Positions 54,783-63,221 are shown, counted from the first letter of the stretch. The stretch: 64,000 bases of DNA from Clostridia bacterium (GCA_017481595.1 JAFUOY010000039.1:1-64000), one strand, 5' to 3'. Translations and numbers: made by a program. The notes: generated by a model from the sequence alone, not told the origin.

Positions 54783-56030
54783 CTATTCCTCCCACGCGGC
54801 GTGCATTCCTGCAAGGGCGCCTGTGGAAAACGCAATTTGTAAATTATATCCGCCTGTATAGGCGTCAACGTCTATTACCTCACCCGCAAAATAAAGTCCC
54901 TTGTATTTGCGGCTGCTCATATCCGAGGGGTTTATCTCCTTTACGCTGATGCCCCCTGCGGTAACTATTGCTTCCCTTAAGGGACGGAAGCCTTTTATCT
55001 CAAGGGAAAGCCCCTTAAGAGTGTCTATAAAAGCTTTTCTTTGCGCCTTGGTTATCTCGTTTACCTTGGCATCGGGTGGGATGCCGCTTCTCTTTACGAT
55101 ATAGGGAATTATCTTGGAGGGTAAAAGATGACCGAGGGCGTTTGCAAAGTCCTTATTTATATTCTTTGAAAAGTCGGATAAAACTCTTTTGTCAAGCTCG
55201 TTTGTATCAAGGGCGGGCTTGAAGTCAATATACACCGTGTATCTGCCCTTTTCCATATGGCGCATATGGGATGAGGCGGAAAGCACCAGGGGACCCGTCA
55301 GTCCGAAATGGGTAAAGAGCATTTCCCCAAGCTCGTTAAATACGGTCTTACCCGTTTTGTTGTCCACCGCCTTAAGGGTCACGTTTTTTAAGGACAGACC
55401 CATATTGGAGGACACGTCCTCCACGGTTTCAAGAGGGACGAGGGATGGGAAAAGGGGGCTTACCTCGATTCCAAGCTCCTTTGCAAAGCGGTATCCGTCA
55501 CCGTCGGAGCCCGTCATAGGATAGGATGCGCCACCCGTTGCGCAAATAACCGCATCAAAATCATATTCGCCTCTGTCGGTTATAAGTCCCGTTACTCTGT
55601 TTTCACTTGCTTTTATGGAAATTACCTTTTCGTGTACCACCTTGACACCGTAATCGCGGAGGCAATTTTTAAGGGCGTTTACAATATCCGCCGCCTTGTC
55701 GGAAACGGGAAAAACCCGCCTGCCCCTCTCCGTTTTAAGGGGAACGCCAAGGTTTTCAAAAAAGTCCTTTACGTCGGAGGTGGAAAGGTTGTTTATGGAT
55801 GCGTACAAAAATTTCGGGTTGGCAATTACGTTTTTTAAAAACTCACCGTTGTCGCAATCGTTGGTTACGTTGCATCTGCCCTTACCCGTAATGCCCAATT
55901 TTTTACCAAGGTAGGGATTTTTTTCAAAAAGGGTAACGTCCGCCCCGTTTTGCACGGCGTATATCGCCGCCATCATTCCCGCAGCTCCGCCGCCGATTAT
56001 GGCAACGCATCTCTGTCTGTATCCGTCCAT
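54783..56030 (-). CDS. HI0933-family flavoprotein (NAD(P)/FAD-dependent oxidoreductase)
   Basis: A 415-residue protein with the FAD-binding start CVAIIGGGAAGMMAAIYA (residues 8-25), then LGKKLGITGKGRCNVTN and the C-terminal GLYFAGEVIDVDAYTGGYNLQIAFSTG split by an inserted domain. The family includes BaiN-type reductases, but the usual substrate is unknown. ATG 56030 follows GGAGGG. First gene of the cmk-plsC-ispH operon. Confidence 0.9.
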   Translation of the reverse strand: MDGYRQRCVAIIGGGAAGMMAAIYAVQNGADVTLFEKNPYLGKKLGITGKGRCNVTNDCDNGEFLKNVIANPKFLYASINNLSTSDVKDFFENLGVPLKTERGRRVFPVSDKAADIVNALKNCLRDYGVKVVHEKVISIKASENRVTGLITDRGEYDFDAVICATGGASYPMTGSDGDGYRFAKELGIEVSPLFPSLVPLETVEDVSSNMGLSLKNVTLKAVDNKTGKTVFNELGEMLFTHFGLTGPLVLSASSHMRHMEKGRYTVYIDFKPALDTNELDKRVLSDFSKNINKDFANALGHLLPSKIIPYIVKRSGIPPDAKVNEITKAQRKAFIDTLKGLSLEIKGFRPLREAIVTAGGISVKEINPSDMSSRKYKGLYFAGEVIDVDAYTGGYNLQIAFSTGALAGMHAAWEE

Positions 56031-56065
56031 TACGCCCTCCTTAGTAATAATCAATACCAAATTAT

Positions 56066-56095
56066 ATTATATAATATTTCATACCGCTTTGTCAA
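56066..56095 (-). promoter_or_regulatory. promoter of the HI0933-cmk-plsC-ispH operon
   Basis: Minus strand TTGACA (56090-56095), 18-nt spacer, TATAAT (56066-56071). Confidence 0.8.
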
Positions 56096-56276
56096 GAGGG
56101 AGGGATTTAAATGCAGAATTCAGAATGAACCGTCCTCGACCGCACCCTGTGGGTGAAAAAGGGAGAGGTAAGGTGTGGCAGTCGTCGCCAAATCCAACCG
56201 AGAACTGACCGAGGGCAGGATGAGGCGGTAACGACAACAGATAGAATGTCGCTCGACCTTCGTCACAAATGCAGAA

Positions 56277-56523
56277 TTAGCCTTCCCCAGCGGGGGAAGG
56301 GGTGAGCGAAGACAAATCAACACGGTGTGTTAATTTGTCGAGTGTGTAACCAAAACAAGGAACGTCGAAGCCGAGTGTATCGAGGCGCGCGAGGCGACTA
56401 TGTTTTGGGAAGGGCAATCCACGTTAGTGGTGGATGAGTATGCCTTTTTTTAGTTAGTTTATTTTTAAATACATACTCATCCGTCTGCTTCGCATCCACC
56501 TTCCCTTCCTTAGGGAAGGCTAA
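56277..56523. mobile_element. MITE-like element, about 247 bp
   Basis: Perfect 11-bp terminal inverted repeats, TTAGCCTTCCC (56277-56287) and GGGAAGGCTAA (56513-56523). Inside are hairpins, the word CCACGTTAGTGG, and the GGATGAGTATG ... CATACTCATCC unit (56432-56482) also found at 19117. No coding capacity. The adjoining stretch 56100-56276 holds no gene either, only a short ATGCAGAATTC-type repeat. Confidence 0.75.
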
Positions 56524-56555
56524 AAGCTACATACCTTTCTTCAATTACTTAATAT

Positions 56556-56591
56556 AAAAAACCGCAGGGCGTGTCGCGCCTTGCGGTTTTT
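56556..56591 (-). terminator. terminator of the GT-C/GT2/lipoprotein operon
   Basis: AAAAACCGCAGGGC ... GCCTTGCGGTTTTT, identical to the terminator at 60931-60967. Confidence 0.9.
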
Positions 56592-56597
56592 CCAATG

Positions 56598-57281
56598 CTA
56601 AATATTGTTCTTTTGGATATCATCCAGCTTTTTGAAATCGATTTTTGTTTTTGACTTAAAGACAATGTCCGTGTTCTTTACGTCCGTCCATCTTTGACCG
56701 CTTTCTTCCGTATTTGACACGTCCTTAACGTACACGTATCCGTCAAAATCCACAAAGAGTCTTATGGCGTACTGATAATTCGTTCCCGTTTCGTCGGTTA
56801 TCAAGCCGCCCGTTTCGGTATCAAAATTCATATAGAAATTATGTATGATCTCTAAAACGTATCCGCCGCCTACGTTTCTTGCGGTATCGTTATCTGTAAT
56901 TTCAAATTCAAGCTCCTTAAGCTCATCAAGCACCACCTTTATTTCATCATTGTTTTGAGAATAAGCCTCCGCAAGGTCCTCAAAAACGCTTGAGAGAGTG
57001 TATGGCACCAAATGAATATGACTTACCCCCATTTGTCTGCCTTTTATCATACGATCCCATTTTTCAAACCAGGAGTAGCTTGTGTAATCCCCGTTAACGG
57101 TTGTATATTGGTCGGACGTGGTATGGGTCTCTGTAGGATGGGGCAAAACGACAGTAGTATTTGAGCCCCCGTCGGTGGTGGTAGTGTTATTTTCCGTAGT
57201 GGTTGTATTATTATCCGTACATCCCACCGCCAAGGAAACCGTAAAAAGTAAAGCAAGTAAAAATGCAGTTATTTTTTTCAT
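56598..57281 (-). CDS. Thr-rich lipoprotein of unknown function
   Basis: A 227-residue lipoprotein: signal peptide with lipobox LAVGC (Cys about 21), then a Thr/Asn-rich spacer (about 24-60), then a soluble domain (about 65-227) I do not recognise. It follows the GT2 gene by 10 nt and is the last gene of the operon, suggesting a cell-envelope role. Confidence 0.78.
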   Translation of the reverse strand: MKKITAFLLALLFTVSLAVGCTDNNTTTTENNTTTTDGGSNTTVVLPHPTETHTTSDQYTTVNGDYTSYSWFEKWDRMIKGRQMGVSHIHLVPYTLSSVFEDLAEAYSQNNDEIKVVLDELKELEFEITDNDTARNVGGGYVLEIIHNFYMNFDTETGGLITDETGTNYQYAIRLFVDFDGYVYVKDVSNTEESGQRWTDVKNTDIVFKSKTKIDFKKLDDIQKNNI

Positions 57282-57291
57282 AAAGAATCTC

Positions 57292-58230
57292 CTATTTAAT
57301 ATACGATTCTATTATAAACCTCGGGCGGCTCTTGGTTTCAAGATATACCTTACCTATGTATTCACCTATTATACCGATTGCAAGAAGCTGTAAGCCGCCT
57401 ATTGCCCATATGGACACCATAATGGACGCCCAGCCGGGTTCCGTATTGCCGATAAAATGCTGAACCAAGGAATAAATAAGAATTCCTATGCTTGCAAGGA
57501 AGATAAGAACACCGAGGGTGCATATCATACGAATTGGCTTTATCGACATAGAGGTTATACCCTCAAAGGCGAAGGAAAGCATTTTCTTAAGGGGATATTT
57601 GGACTCCCCTGCAAATCTTTCGCCCCTTTCGTACTCAACCTCCGCGCTTTTATAGCCGATAAGAGGAACTATTCCGCGCAAAAACAGATTTACCTCCTTA
57701 AAGCTTTCAAGTCCGTCCAGGGCCCTTTTGCTCATAAGTCTGAAATCCGCGTGGTTGTACACCATATCCACACCCATGGAGCGCATGAGCCTGTAAAAGC
57801 CAAGGGCGGTGGTGCGTTTAAAGAAGGTATCCTTTTTTCGTGAGCTTCTCACTCCGTAAACCACGTCGTAGCCCTCATGATATTTCTCCACCATTTTATC
57901 AATGGCGTCAATATCGTCCTGAAGATCCGCATCCATGCTTATTGCCGCGTCACACTCGTCCTTTACGGTCATAAGCCCTGCCAAAAGGGCGTTTTGGTGA
58001 CCCCTGTTCCTTGACAGATTTATACCGCGGAAAATGGGATTGCTCTTGTTCAGATCGACTATCAGCTCCCAGGTCTTATCCCGTGAGCCGTCGTTTACAA
58101 AGCATATTTTACTTTCGCTGCTTATTTTTCCCTCGCTTATGAGCCTTTCATACTTATCAAGCAGGCGGGAGGAGGTTTCGGGCAGCACCGCCTCCTCATT
58201 ATAGCAGGGTATTACAAGAAAAAGCTTCAT
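57292..58230 (-). CDS. polyprenyl-phosphate glycosyltransferase, GT2 (GtrB/DPM-like)
   Basis: A 312-residue protein: GT-A domain (VIPCYNEEAVLPE; FVNDGSRDKTW; SMDADLQDD; YGVRSSRK) and two C-terminal membrane helices (about 230-255 and 265-290). It transfers a sugar from a nucleotide donor to undecaprenyl phosphate, for use by a GT-C enzyme such as its neighbour. ATG 58230 lies 5 nt past the GT-C stop codon, with GGAAG within that stop region; a TTG at 58245 is less likely. Confidence 0.9.
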   Translation of the reverse strand: MKLFLVIPCYNEEAVLPETSSRLLDKYERLISEGKISSESKICFVNDGSRDKTWELIVDLNKSNPIFRGINLSRNRGHQNALLAGLMTVKDECDAAISMDADLQDDIDAIDKMVEKYHEGYDVVYGVRSSRKKDTFFKRTTALGFYRLMRSMGVDMVYNHADFRLMSKRALDGLESFKEVNLFLRGIVPLIGYKSAEVEYERGERFAGESKYPLKKMLSFAFEGITSMSIKPIRMICTLGVLIFLASIGILIYSLVQHFIGNTEPGWASIMVSIWAIGGLQLLAIGIIGEYIGKVYLETKSRPRFIIESYIK

Positions 58231-58235
58231 AATAA

Positions 58236-60368
58236 TTACTTCCAAAATTCAAAGATTCTTTCAAAGCTCAGGTATTCGCTCTCACGCGCTCCCGTCTTTG
58301 GTATGTAGTCGTATATCATTCCGAAATTAACGGCTAACGCCACTATAACGCTTACGGCAAAGAAAATCGTTATCATTTTTCTCATATCCGCCTTTTTTTC
58401 GTCCTTGTCCGTAAGTCCGTATAAAAAGAACAGTATACACATAGCCCCTACGATAAGCTGCCAGGCAAAGTCCGCTGAATATCTTACGCCGTATCCGCTT
58501 TCCCAAATTGAGAAAATTATAATAAGAGGGGCAAGGACACAGCTTGCGCCGATAATAAGGACGGCAGGCAGTCTTTTCTTCTTATCAAGCTTTTTATAAG
58601 CCCTTGAAGCGCCGAAATATCCGAATATGGGCAGCGCCCTCCAGATAAGTCCCACGGCGTTGTAATTTGCGATAAAGTAATATCCGTTTACGTCAAGGGA
58701 TGAAAAGTTACTGAATACAAAGGGGAAATCGGGCTTTACCGTGGGGAATGCAAAGAGGAAATTCCAAAAGCCTATCATTGCAAAATCCGTGTGGTATTCC
58801 GCCCTTGTAAAATCGTTTATAGTCAGAGAATACTGTATACCGAAATCCAATGGGTTGCCAAAGCGCATAAAATTGTACGCCATCTGTATACCGCCGATCA
58901 ATACGTAACAGGTAAGGGCGCAGGCAAGGTATTTTGCGCTTTCCTTTACAAGGGAGCCGCCGTTTTCCTTAACGCATCCCCGCATTTTTATATAGCCGAA
59001 AGCGACAAATATCATCGCCACTATACAGTAAAGAGCGAGAGTAGGTCTGCAAAGCACCGCCATAGCAAGACAGAAGGACGAAGCCACCAGGCTTAGCTTA
59101 TCTATTCTTCCCTCTCCGATAAGGGATGATCGGATAAGGAAATAAAAGCCCATACAGGTAAACATAAATCCCGAGGCTTGGGCAATTTCGTAAAAGTTTG
59201 CATACACGAAGCAATACCATATGCCCGAGCATAGCTGAAGGATAACAAGTGAAAATACCGCAATATTTACGCTGAGCCTTGGGAAAAACCGTTTAATAAG
59301 CTCGTAAAACAGCATTGAAAGGAATATTATACCCACAACGCCGAAATTGAGTATGGATTCCGCAGAGGGGAAATAATAGCCTGTAATAAGATTATAGGGA
59401 AGATACAAAAGAAGCACAGGGCCTATTCCGTAATAGGAGTAATATTTGCCGTCATAAAGAAGATGATCCCACAGTCCATTTACGCCCTTCTCTATTCTTT
59501 CGCTCCAATCGTAGGGATTGTCAAGCTCTAAAAGCTCCTTTGGAGGAGTTGCAAGAAGATGGGTCTGTCCCGCGCGGAAGGCGTCTACTATCTCCTTGGT
59601 GATCTGATTTCCGCTTGTGTTTTTGTACCCCGTCATATTGCCTGTAATCTCCGTAAGCCTCATTGCAAGAAGCACGAATACGGCGGTAACCAATATAAAC
59701 GCGACCTTCGTTTCAAATCTTCTGTTCTCAAAGCTTTCGCCAAATACAGGCTGCTTTAGCATTGAATAAACAAAGCTTGTAATAAGGGTTATCAAAAGGA
59801 GTCTTAAAAGTGAAAACTGCATGGGCTGGGACTTGTTTATCGTTACGGATTCAACGGTAAAGGTACTGCCCTTTTCCGTTGTAAGCTTGATATTAAGATC
59901 GCTTACCTCTCCCGACAGGTCAAGAATAATAGTTTGGGATCTTTCGTTGCCGTGTATTATCTGTCCCTTGGCTACGTTTCCTCTGTAGGAGGCTGCCCAG
60001 GTTTCATCCTTTGCGTCAATAGATACGTTTATATAGTCGGTTTTGGGATGGGAAGCGCCCTTTTCGTCAACGTAAGCGTCGGGCAAAACGCATTTTACGT
60101 ACACAGTACCCACCCTTTTGCCAATATTCTTATATTCTATGGACACAGTATTGCCCCCAGCGTTTGATCTGTACGCGCCGTCATTTTCCGTATATCCGCC
60201 GCTAAGCCCCGCGTCCGTCAATGGCAGCTCCGTCTTTTCATATCCCCCGAAGATAAGATGATAGGAGTGAAAATTAAACACAAGAAGCTCCAAAAGAAGC
60301 GCGACACACAAAATTATAAGATACGGCTTCGCTTTTTTCAGCCACGTCCTTATTTTCGTTTTATTCAT
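58236..60368 (-). CDS. GT-C-type integral membrane glycosyltransferase-like protein
   Basis: A 710-residue membrane protein. One N-terminal helix (about 20-35), an extracytoplasmic beta domain (about 40-185), then about ten helices. The large loop between helices carries PKELLELDNPYDWSERIEKG and DGKYYSYYGIGP, the pattern of GT-C enzymes using polyprenyl-phosphate sugars. It is paired with the GT2 gene, so both likely glycosylate a wall polymer or protein outside the membrane. ATG 60368 follows AGAGGA. The start is 22 nt after the terminator of structured RNA A. Confidence 0.75.
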   Translation of the reverse strand: MNKTKIRTWLKKAKPYLIILCVALLLELLVFNFHSYHLIFGGYEKTELPLTDAGLSGGYTENDGAYRSNAGGNTVSIEYKNIGKRVGTVYVKCVLPDAYVDEKGASHPKTDYINVSIDAKDETWAASYRGNVAKGQIIHGNERSQTIILDLSGEVSDLNIKLTTEKGSTFTVESVTINKSQPMQFSLLRLLLITLITSFVYSMLKQPVFGESFENRRFETKVAFILVTAVFVLLAMRLTEITGNMTGYKNTSGNQITKEIVDAFRAGQTHLLATPPKELLELDNPYDWSERIEKGVNGLWDHLLYDGKYYSYYGIGPVLLLYLPYNLITGYYFPSAESILNFGVVGIIFLSMLFYELIKRFFPRLSVNIAVFSLVILQLCSGIWYCFVYANFYEIAQASGFMFTCMGFYFLIRSSLIGEGRIDKLSLVASSFCLAMAVLCRPTLALYCIVAMIFVAFGYIKMRGCVKENGGSLVKESAKYLACALTCYVLIGGIQMAYNFMRFGNPLDFGIQYSLTINDFTRAEYHTDFAMIGFWNFLFAFPTVKPDFPFVFSNFSSLDVNGYYFIANYNAVGLIWRALPIFGYFGASRAYKKLDKKKRLPAVLIIGASCVLAPLIIIFSIWESGYGVRYSADFAWQLIVGAMCILFFLYGLTDKDEKKADMRKMITIFFAVSVIVALAVNFGMIYDYIPKTGARESEYLSFERIFEFWK

Positions 60369-60390
60369 AGCACGTCCTCTTTTCAAAATA

Positions 60391-60591
60391 AAAAGTGCGC
60401 ACAACCGAAGCTGTGCGCACCGAAAAAAGCAAGCTCCGATTGTCGCTACACAAACTGAAGAGGGAAGGTATTTACCGTAATCACTTCGTGGAACTTGCGA
60501 TTTCTCAAATTCTGAAAAAGTGATACGGCAAAAAAAGGTATAAATATCCCGTAAGAAAATACCCCTAAATCGTCTATTCAGTTTGTGTAGC
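60391..60591 (-). ncRNA. candidate structured RNA family, copy A (leader or sRNA)
   Basis: About 201 nt. Minus-strand promoter TTTACA (60621-60626), N17, TATAAT (60598-60603) predicts a start at G60591, exactly at the first base of a 15-bp perfect closing stem (GCTACACAAACTGAA with its complement). Inside are an AGGGGTATTT/AAATACCTTCCCT pairing and a GTATCACTT/AAGTGATTAC hairpin. After the closing stem come GACAATCGGAG and a UUCG-loop terminator (60395-60420). Copy B at 62907-63115 shares the plan and several words. The downstream ATG is only 22 nt past the terminator, so a cis-acting attenuator is likely. I cannot place it in a named family by eye. Confidence 0.8.
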
Positions 60592-60597
60592 GTATCT

Positions 60598-60626
60598 ATT
60601 ATACCATAAAAGCCAATAATTGTAAA
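60598..60626 (-). promoter_or_regulatory. promoter of structured RNA copy A
   Basis: TTTACA, 17-nt spacer, TATAAT on the minus strand; same hexamers and spacing as copy B. Confidence 0.85.
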
Positions 60627-60715
60627 TAGTTATGTAATTATTTTATTGGTTACAGGAGCATATAAAAATAAATATCCACCCGCCTAGCGGGTGGTATTTC
60701 GGTTTAGGGAGTACA

Positions 60716-60930
60716 TAGCCTTCCCCAGCGGGGGAAGGGGGACCACGTTAGTGGTGGATGAGGTGTCATAATACAAAATCTTTCTTTATTCATTTCTATC
60801 ACTTATAATTATTCTTGTTCATTATTTTGTTTTGCTTACAAATTTCAGTCTTTACTACGGATGCTTTGCATCCTACACCTCATCCGTCACCAAAGGTGAC
60901 ACCTTCCCCTCAAGGTGAAGGCTTAAAAAT
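60716..60930. mobile_element. MITE-like element, about 215 bp
   Basis: Left end AGCCTTCCCC-AGC-GGGGGAAG then CCACGTTAGTGG and GGATGAGGTGT; right end ACACCTCATCC, GTCACC-AAA-GGTGAC and AAGGTGAAGGCT. The ends are inverted relative to each other, with an AT-rich centre lacking a gene. It shares its left end and CCACGTTAGTGG with the element at 56277. A further hairpin, CCACCCGC-CTA-GCGGGTGG, lies at 60676-60694. Confidence 0.7.
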
Positions 60931-60967
60931 AAAAAAACCGCAGGGCGTGTCGCGCCTTGCGGTTTTT
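60931..60967 (-). terminator. terminator of azlCD
   Basis: Same 35-nt hairpin sequence as at 56556-56591; overlaps the azlD stop region. Confidence 0.88.
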
Positions 60968-60968
60968 G

Positions 60969-61286
60969 TCAGCAAAAATATTTGATTATCAGCTCGCAGG
61001 CGAGGACTGCTCCGCAGGCGGAGGCGGCAACCACAACGAGGCTCTTTTCAAGGTAGGCAAGAATGCAAGCAACAAGGAAGCCTACGATAGCGGAGATAAG
61101 ATAAGAGGTGGATGTAAAAATTGCGGGCACGGTCATAACTCCAAGCACGGCGTAGGGCACGTAGTAGAGGAATGAACGGATAAAGGTGTTGGTGATCTTC
61201 TTTTTAATAAGCACCATAGGAAGCATACGCACAAGATATGTTACCCCTGCGATTACAAGAAGATAGACAAAAAAGTTTTCAGTCAT
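60969..61286 (-). CDS. azlD: branched-chain amino acid exporter subunit AzlD
   Basis: A 105-residue, four-helix membrane protein (YLLVIAGVTYLVRMLPMVLI; FLYYVPYAVLGVMTVPAIF). With AzlC it exports branched-chain amino acids and analogues. Overlaps the azlC 3' end by 8 nt. Confidence 0.9.
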   Translation of the reverse strand: MTENFFVYLLVIAGVTYLVRMLPMVLIKKKITNTFIRSFLYYVPYAVLGVMTVPAIFTSTSYLISAIVGFLVACILAYLEKSLVVVAASACGAVLACELIIKYFC

Positions 61287-62010
61287 TTGCGCTTACCTCC
61301 TCCATATTATTTTCGGGCGGCAAGGGTGCGACCAAGGCAAAGATAGTACTTGCCACGATGGTGCAAATGATTATTGCAAATCCGCTTGAAATTTTGTTAA
61401 TAAAGGGAACGTATGTAAATATGCAGCTGAGCGCAATGGCAAGAGCAACGCAAAGGGCAACTGATCTTTCCTTTTTAGCCACGGGAATTACAATAGCCAC
61501 AAACATTCCGTAAATGGCAATTCCAAGGGCGGAAATAACGATCTCGGGCAGGATATTTCCCGCTACTGCGCCAATAAGAGTTCCTATGCTCCAGCCCAGA
61601 TATGGGGTTAAAATAAGGCCGTACATATACCTTTTTCCAACTGCTCCGCTCTGTCCCGAGGATACGGCAAATACCTCGTCGGTGTTTACGAAGGAGATAA
61701 GGAATCGGTCCGCCATTTTGATGCTTCCACCAAGCTTCTGGGACAGGGAAACGGACATAAGAGAATATCTTAAATTGATGATAAGCTGGGTCACCGCAAG
61801 CTCAATAAGGCTGCCCCCCGTGGCGATTATAGGCACTCCCGCAAGCTGACCTGCCGAGGTTACACAGGTCATGGAAATAAGCACCGCTTCAAGAATGGAA
61901 AGCCCATTCTGTATTGAAAATATACCGAAGGCAAAGGAAACGGATAAATACCCAAGACAAATGGGAATACCGTCCTTAATGCCCTTTAAAAAGCTGTTTT
62001 GTTCTTTCAT
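61279..62010 (-). CDS. azlC: branched-chain amino acid exporter subunit AzlC
   Basis: A 243-residue membrane protein with the AzlC pattern GIKDGIPICLGYLSVSFAFG, TSAGQLAGVPII, INLRYSLMSVSLSQ and FVNTDEVFAVS. ATG 62010 has GGTGG upstream and begins the homology; the frame can extend 16 codons further without an RBS. Confidence 0.92.
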   Translation of the reverse strand: MKEQNSFLKGIKDGIPICLGYLSVSFAFGIFSIQNGLSILEAVLISMTCVTSAGQLAGVPIIATGGSLIELAVTQLIINLRYSLMSVSLSQKLGGSIKMADRFLISFVNTDEVFAVSSGQSGAVGKRYMYGLILTPYLGWSIGTLIGAVAGNILPEIVISALGIAIYGMFVAIVIPVAKKERSVALCVALAIALSCIFTYVPFINKISSGFAIIICTIVASTIFALVAPLPPENNMEEVSAND

Positions 62011-62131
62011 TGGACTACCACCATTTTCCAAAATAAAATACAGATAGTATATTAGCACAAAGACAAATGAAATTCAAGAGATAATCTTTAATTTATAAAA
62101 GAAATATCCCCCCGTAAACGGGTTACTACAC

Positions 62132-62270
62132 AAGCCTTCCTCCGGGAGGAAGGTGGCACGCGGAGCGTGACGGAAGGAGCCCGCGTGACTTTAGGTTTGT
62201 ACTAATTTCATTGTTACGCGCTCTCCCTCACCCGACTTCGTCGGGAGCTCCCTCCCAGAGGGAGCCTTTC
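62132..62270. repeat. hairpin-rich MITE-like repeat
   Basis: Left AAGCCTTCC with GGAGGAAGG and CACGC-GGA-GCGTG; right CCCGAC-TTC-GTCGGG and CTCCCTC-CCA-GAGGGAG ending GGGAGCCTTT. The ends are inverted and the centre non-coding. It is of the same class as the elements at 56277 and 60716. 62011-62131 and 62271-62330 show no gene. Confidence 0.7.
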
Positions 62271-62334
62271 TCACAAATACATTCTACGCTTATCTTTTAT
62301 CTGCTTTCTGTTCATCAGCTTAGCCTTTTTTGAA

Positions 62335-62396
62335 CCCCGCCACTATGGCGGGGTTTTCGTTGTACAAGAAAAAGACCCGCTTATTTAAGTGGGTCC
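62335..62396 (-). terminator. two terminator hairpins after the small XRE gene
   Basis: The first (62368-62396) overlaps the stop codon: GACCCACTT pairs with AAGCGGGTC, followed by T run on the minus strand. The second (about 62335-62356), CCCCGCCA with TGGCGGGG and a 3-nt loop, follows. Confidence 0.75.
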
Positions 62397-62593
62397 TTTG
62401 TATATTCGATCAGATCTACAATATCACAGTCAAGAGCCTGACACAGCTTATTTAAAATATCGCTGTCATAACGGACTACCTTATTCTTGTAGTAGTTGTC
62501 AATTATATGAAAACGTATGCCTGTTCTCTTTGCCAATTCATACCTTGTTATTCCCATACCGTCAATAAGATCCTTCAACCTTAAGGTAACCAT
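62381..62593 (-). CDS. small XRE/Cro-type transcriptional regulator
   Basis: A 70-residue single helix-turn-helix protein (GITRYELAKRTGIRFHIIDN ... LNKLCQALDCDIVDLIEY), Cro/CI fold without a sensor domain. The target is unknown; autoregulation is plausible. It has its own promoter. Confidence 0.88.
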   Translation of the reverse strand: MVTLRLKDLIDGMGITRYELAKRTGIRFHIIDNYYKNKVVRYDSDILNKLCQALDCDIVDLIEYTKDPLK

Positions 62594-62616
62594 AATATCA
62601 CACCCTTTCGATATAT

Positions 62617-62645
62617 ATTTTAATAGAGATATACCTTCTTGACAA
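62617..62645 (-). promoter_or_regulatory. promoter of the small XRE regulator
   Basis: Minus strand TTGTCA (62640-62645), 17-nt spacer, TAAAAT (62617-62622). Confidence 0.65.
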
Positions 62646-62714
62646 TTCCCATAATTAGATGTATACTTATGTAAGCATATAAAATAGGTAGTGATACAGT
62701 AGAGATGCCGTCAA

Positions 62715-62888
62715 CTAATCTTCTTCATCATTTGAAGCAAATTCGGGAAAGCAAAGCAAAAAGTAATCACATTCGTCACACGAACACTCAAAGCCCTGTT
62801 CTCCGTTTCCAAGACAAACGGAAGGCTCCCTTGGTGAAAGCTCTACATCTGTGATATCTATTATGTTATTTTGATAATCCTTACTCAT
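62715..62888 (-). CDS. 57-residue acidic Cys-containing protein
   Basis: Starts MSKDYQNNIIDITDVELSPR and ends with VCLGNGEQGFECSCDECDYFLLCF plus an acidic tail; its five Cys include C-x-C-x-x-C. It may bind a metal. ATG 62888 follows AGGGGG. The start is 18 nt after the terminator of structured RNA B, so its expression probably depends on read-through of that RNA. Function not recognised. Confidence 0.7.
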   Translation of the reverse strand: MSKDYQNNIIDITDVELSPREPSVCLGNGEQGFECSCDECDYFLLCFPEFASNDEED

Positions 62889-62906
62889 AAATCCCCCTAT
62901 CAACGC

Positions 62907-63115
62907 AAAAAAGGTGCGTAACCGAAGCCACGCACCGAAAAACGCGTACCCCAAGTTGTCGCCAAACGAACTTATACGCAGATAGGTTTTTCACACCATC
63001 AAACGGGAGCCGCATTTTTATCAAATGGAATCGTTTGATAGTATGACGAAAAAAGGGTATAATTATCCTTTAAAGAAAAAAATACCTATAAGCGGATATA
63101 TTAAGTTCGTTTGGC
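62907..63115 (-). ncRNA. candidate structured RNA family, copy B (leader or sRNA)
   Basis: About 209 nt. Promoter TTTACA (63145-63150), N17, TATAAT (63122-63127) places the start at G63115, the first base of a 14-bp perfect closing stem (GCCAAACGAACTTA with its complement). Inside: ATAGGT/ACCTAT pairing and a TATCAAACG/CGTTTGAT hairpin. After the stem: GACAACTTGGGG, then a UUCG-loop terminator (GGTGCGTGGC-TTCG-GTTACGCACC). Words shared with copy A in the same order: GGTATTT, GGATA, TTATACC, the T run, GCGACAA and TTTTTCGGTGCG. Confidence 0.8.
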
Positions 63116-63121
63116 TTATTT

Positions 63122-63150
63122 ATTATAGCATATTTTTTGCCATTTGTAAA
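63122..63150 (-). promoter_or_regulatory. promoter of structured RNA copy B
   Basis: TTTACA, 17-nt spacer, TATAAT with TGC extension on the minus strand. Confidence 0.85.
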
Positions 63151-63189
63151 CACATTTGAAAATTTATATAAAATAACTTTCCAAATTCA

Positions 63190-63217
63190 AAAACCGCCTG
63201 AAAATTCAGGCGGTTTT
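63190..63217 (-). terminator. terminator of the cysK-transposase transcript
   Basis: AAAACCGCCTG (63190-63200) pairs with CAGGCGGTTTT (63207-63217), followed on the minus strand by an A/T-rich tail; just past the transposase stop. Confidence 0.85.
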
Positions 63218-63221
63218 TGTT

